DNA of 64,000 nt from Phymatolithon calcareum. Lineage: Eukaryota > Rhodophyta > Florideophyceae > Hapalidiales. The translations under genes and the position numbers were made by a program. A model generated the notes under the pieces. The model was not told the origin of the DNA. It searched no databases and saw only the letters and a program-made list of their open reading frames with translations. Location of the stretch: assembly GCA_977006965.1 (NCBI GenBank), contig OZ345383.1, forward strand, positions 1,798,001-1,862,000. The letters run 5' to 3'. Positions 61,058 through 64,000 of the stretch are shown one piece after another (the first letter of the stretch is position 1; each line of letters opens with the position of its first letter).

Positions 61058-62611
61058 TCACAAATCGTCGCTATCCTCAGGGATAAGAATATTGGCCTCT
61101 CGGTAAGCGATCCGCTCAAGCTTCAGGAAGAACGACGAAATCAGTCCACAAAGCGTGAGCCCAAGCACCATAAATATAAACGCATCAAACGCGTGTGGCT
61201 GTGCCCCGGCAATAACCTCCGCTGCATTCCCGACCGTACTGCGTGAAATGATTTCAAATTGAAGAAGGTCCATAACTCCGAGAATGCCGCCCATAGCAGA
61301 GAATGCAAGACTGGAGTTGAGAGGTGTGAAAATGCTTCGTGCAAGGCATGCGGCCGCAACAGCGCCCGCGCTGAGACAGAAGTACACAGCACCGGCAGAA
61401 ATAGTGAATAGCAGTGGGAAGCCAAGCCGGATACTGAAAGGCATAGTTAAAATGGCAAGCGTCTGCAAAAATACGAGCGCACGGAACACCGTTCTCGTAC
61501 CTGGAAACCCAGCAGAGCCAGGCTTGCGTCCGCCCATATGGTCGATGGCTGTGCCACCCAGGACTCTGCCAAGGATGCCGGCAGCATGCACCCAGATTAG
61601 CCATCTGTTTGCCGTCGGTATTTGCAAGCCGAACGATAGCGAGAGCATATGCGGGTAAGCAATGACAAACCCGGATCCTGGCACCATAAGCGATGTCAGG
61701 CCCACCATGAATGGATACACCGGTGGGGAACGCACCATTTCGCCCAACGTCATTTGCACATCACCGTACGCTGCCGTTTTCTCCTGTTCAATGGCACAAT
61801 TTTCGACATCGGTGAGCTGTTTGATGAGCGGCGTCTTCTCGGTTGATCGGGTCACACCATAATTTTTTTCGAATAGGTCGCTGCATTGCCGCAGTCCGCG
61901 CGGCAAGTCGGGCTTGCTGGTGGGGACCTGTGCCGCAGAACCCTCGCCCTCCTCGATGCTGTCACCATTATAGCGCGGGTCCCACCCGCGAGTGGGGCGG
62001 ATAGCAAAGATGCCGGAAAGGAGTGTGATGAGAGCACATGAGAGCCCTGTGGAGGTCATAGCGGGCAGGGGTCCACCGAGAAGCTCTGCTGCAGTGCGAT
62101 ACCAGACGACACCGAGGGAAGATCCAATAGGGATGCAGAGCATTCCGAGTGCAGTTACGGCGCCGGGACGCTCAGGAACCCAGGCCTGGAGCACTGCGAG
62201 ACCGATCATGTAGTTACAACCACAGCCGAGACCGTAGAAAGCTGCCGCGACATAAACCGGTATGGCGTGACCCATAGGAAGTACGCGTGGAATAAGGGCT
62301 TGACAGGAGATGAGGCCGGCGCAGATCGACGCAAGTGTGCGCGGGCCGGTGCGGTACTCGTCATCGGATGAGGCGGTGTGCAAGACTACACCGCATACGG
62401 TGAAACCGATTGAGGCGGAGAATAGCGAGACGCCGATGCTTTTAGTCATGATACAATTGTCAATGAGGCCGACATAAACGCCATTCGCGAAGCATAATCC
62501 GTATACGGAGAACAGCAAGCAAGCAGCAGGAACCGGCGCAAACCACCGCCATGACGTTGGCGGGAGTGAGGCGGATGGCGAGAAGCGGAGGTGGCCCAAG
62601 GATGGCTTCAT
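61058..62611 (-). CDS. Major facilitator superfamily transporter (12 helices)
   Basis: 517 codons, ATG at 62611. Two blocks of about six hydrophobic helices each (residues about 23-215 and 300-500) are separated by a long hydrophilic loop (about 220-295, SIEEGEGSAAQVPTSKPDLP). N-half helices include VYGLCFANGVYVGLIDNC and YGLGCGCNYMIGLAVLQAW followed by VPERPGAVTALG, a usual MFS loop. C-half: VGLTSLMVPGSGFVIAYPHM and HAAGILGRVLGGTAIDHMGG, a DxxGR-type loop motif. The overall pattern resembles nodulin-like/oxalate-formate antiporter-type monocarboxylate carriers, but the substrate cannot be read from sequence. Intronless and intact. It could export or import a metabolite made by neighbouring enzymes. 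Confidence 0.85.
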   Translation of the reverse strand: MKPSLGHLRFSPSASLPPTSWRWFAPVPAACLLFSVYGLCFANGVYVGLIDNCIMTKSIGVSLFSASIGFTVCGVVLHTASSDDEYRTGPRTLASICAGLISCQALIPRVLPMGHAIPVYVAAAFYGLGCGCNYMIGLAVLQAWVPERPGAVTALGMLCIPIGSSLGVVWYRTAAELLGGPLPAMTSTGLSCALITLLSGIFAIRPTRGWDPRYNGDSIEEGEGSAAQVPTSKPDLPRGLRQCSDLFEKNYGVTRSTEKTPLIKQLTDVENCAIEQEKTAAYGDVQMTLGEMVRSPPVYPFMVGLTSLMVPGSGFVIAYPHMLSLSFGLQIPTANRWLIWVHAAGILGRVLGGTAIDHMGGRKPGSAGFPGTRTVFRALVFLQTLAILTMPFSIRLGFPLLFTISAGAVYFCLSAGAVAAACLARSIFTPLNSSLAFSAMGGILGVMDLLQFEIISRSTVGNAAEVIAGAQPHAFDAFIFMVLGLTLCGLISSFFLKLERIAYREANILIPEDSDDL

Positions 62612-62683
62612 GGCGGCGCAGTGCGACAGCTGTGTGGAGTGCGGGACAGAGTGAGAAGGTAGAGGTGATGAATGAAAGCCACT

Positions 62684-62692
62684 TATTTAAGC
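62684..62692 (-). promoter_or_regulatory. TATA-like box of the transporter gene
   Basis: CTTAAATAA on the minus strand, about 75-80 bp upstream of the ATG. Candidate only. Confidence 0.4.
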
Positions 62693-63631
62693 AGTACAGT
62701 ATTGTACGGGGCATGCATTCGAGAAATGAAAGGGATGCATTGAGGAGTCCCTTGTCCAACTGACGGACAACTATGCATCTTTCCCAGCTCGATTTGCTTC
62801 CCCTGGTACGACGCAGTGGTGTCCGTAGTGAGTTGGCAAAACAAACTTGATAATTGGAGGCTGCCGCGGCCATGGACCTCGCGGTCGTCGGCTCTTTGAA
62901 TCTCGCTAATGATCATCAAATTTTTCCGCATGATAAATGATTATGAAATGTATTTCACTGACGTCAAGGACCATCAATGGAAGCACTTGCGGATGATATT
63001 GTTCTAACAGGGGAATGTTTCCCCTGGTTCTAAAAGATCAATGGGTCGCTCCTGAAAATGATAAATTGCACAAAATGCGTCGTCATGCCACGGTGCATTT
63101 GTCTCGTGTCCTCGATTTGTGACACGCAAAATGTGCAAATCGCGCGACATTTGGTCATAGAGCTTCCCTCTGTGAACCAAATGTGTTGTACGACAGATTT
63201 CTATCATTTTCGCTACGGCGCGTTTCTCTCAGTCGGAGTAGTGCAGTGATCTGCCTCATGCACTTCATCCGTGGGTGATCAGAAAGATGCGCTGCAGCTT
63301 AGAAGAGTAGATCCTCGTCCATGCTATGCAAGTACGTAATAATATTCTAGCTGGATCTTGAGGAGCTTGAGAAGCGCACACTGATGCCGTTATTCCGAAG
63401 AGCAAGCAGAGGACCATTTCAGATCCGCGTGTCCTCCCCAATGCCTCGAGGGGGGAAATTACTTCCCTGTCCTGTGGCACGCTGTGATTTGAGGTTGCGG
63501 GCATTCCTTACTTGTCCAGAGCCTGAACATGGTTAGGAGCTCGTCGAGTGCTCGCTTAGTCCAGGCTCTGTCCTCTTTGGAGAGTCTGTCCTTTGCGAGG
63601 CCATGTACAGTATCACTTCTTCGATGGCATC
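62693..63631. other. Intergenic with a faint family X-like fragment
   Basis: No gene is supported. On the minus strand 63668-63459 reads HGLAKDRLSKEDRAWTKRAL then DELL, similar to LKEDDRAATEKALDDLL of family X, so a remote and decayed copy may be present near 63510-63600. Confidence 0.35.
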
Positions 63632-63663
63632 TGTCCCACATTGGCCGCGGCCAATGTGGGACA
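63632..63663. repeat. Perfect 32-bp palindrome
   Basis: TGTCCCACATTGGCCG followed by its own reverse complement, centred on CCGCGG with no spacer. It is joined directly to the long inverted repeat that follows. Confidence 0.9.
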
Positions 63664-63782
63664 ATCAAAAAGCGTGGTTACTGTGAAACTGCTTCCCTCC
63701 ACCGCGGTGAGTTCGATAAGGGTGGAGGTGCTCATTCAATTGAGGGAAGCAGTTTCATAGTAACCACGCTTTTTGATTGTCC
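63659..63782. mobile_element. Long inverted repeat, 41-bp arms with one mismatch or so (MITE-like)
   Basis: The left arm 63659-63699 begins GGACAATCAAAAAGCGTGG and ends TGCTTCCCTC. The right arm 63742-63782 is its reverse complement with a single difference (CTGTGAAAC against CTATGAAAC). A 42-bp loop with GGTGGAGG lies between. It could be a miniature inverted-repeat element or a source of a hairpin RNA. The remaining 63784-64000 shows nothing. Confidence 0.8.
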
Positions 63783-64000
63783 AGGTCGATCGCCATTACT
63801 GTACATAAACACTAGTGTCTATATGACTGGAGCCCCTCAATGGCGGGAAGCAAACTGATATCGTACTTCCTTCATTTAATCATTTTGCATATTCCCCTTT
63901 TGGTAGCAACACTTTGAAGGCCTAAGCTACTGTACTGTCAGACATTATTCTTGCTTGTTGTTATACTTTGCATCCATATTGATACCAATTCAAAAGTCTT

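Noticed and set aside
61058-62611. Transporter and enzymes read as a bacterial operon from contamination
   Set aside because: Genes are on both strands, widely spaced, with TATA-like boxes and eukaryotic transposons between them.
1-64000. CRISPR arrays, rRNA or tRNA genes
   Set aside because: Repeats found are LTRs, TIRs or coding repeats; no regularly spaced short repeats and no recognisable RNA gene were seen by eye.

Overview
The window reads as nuclear DNA of a repeat-rich eukaryote. It carries Ty3/gypsy-type LTR retrotransposons, a tyrosine-recombinase retrotransposon (DIRS order), RNase H-bearing LINEs, hAT and Mutator-like DNA transposons, and only four cellular genes with a recognisable function. 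Those genes have no visible introns, and TATA-like boxes lie upstream of three of them and of the retroelements. Intron-poor genes in a small island between transposon blocks resemble what is reported for florideophyte red algae such as Chondrus; an oomycete or another protist is not excluded. I saw no rRNA, tRNA or CRISPR array.

Layout. 1-5890: a tandem array (period 2437 bp) of a gypsy derivative on the minus strand, LTR-internal-LTR-internal-LTR, in which the start of gag is fused in frame to integrase and protease/RT/RNase H are missing. 7001-8215: a hAT transposon with a perfect 8-bp target duplication and a broken transposase. 8528-11596: a second gypsy family (B), rearranged so that gag is inverted relative to pol. 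12477-15009: another copy of the gag-integrase derivative. 15010-25440: largely non-coding, with degenerate repeats, a GC-rich inverted-repeat element (about 21605-22584) and an internally deleted Mutator-like element (23501-24519). 25440-26300: LINE endonuclease remnant. 26482-39032: a nearly complete but decayed gypsy B element, with a DIRS-order element of Ngaro/PAT type (30797-38555, split direct repeats) inserted in it and a palindromic miniature element inside its 3' LTR. 39.7-46.7 kb: LINE fragments. 46702-47810: a second hAT element. 49.9-62.6 kb: the gene island.

Gene island: a membrane di-iron desaturase (49995-50966, minus), an ornithine cyclodeaminase-like gene with one in-frame stop (55450-56502, plus), a cyclase/kynurenine formamidase-family hydrolase (56776-57606, minus) and a 12-helix major facilitator transporter (61058-62611, minus). 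This combination (amino-acid-type reductase/cyclodeaminase, small-molecule hydrolase, desaturase, exporter) is compatible with a small specialised-metabolite cluster. That is inference; no product can be named.

The strongest transposon observation is a set of at least three, probably four, hAT-type elements. Each has its own terminal repeat and its own dense subterminal clusters of a short CAAT/ATTG-core motif. The base after the core differs between elements (GCAATT, GCAATA, GCAATC, GCAATG), and two of them encode divergent BED-like zinc-finger transposase N-termini.
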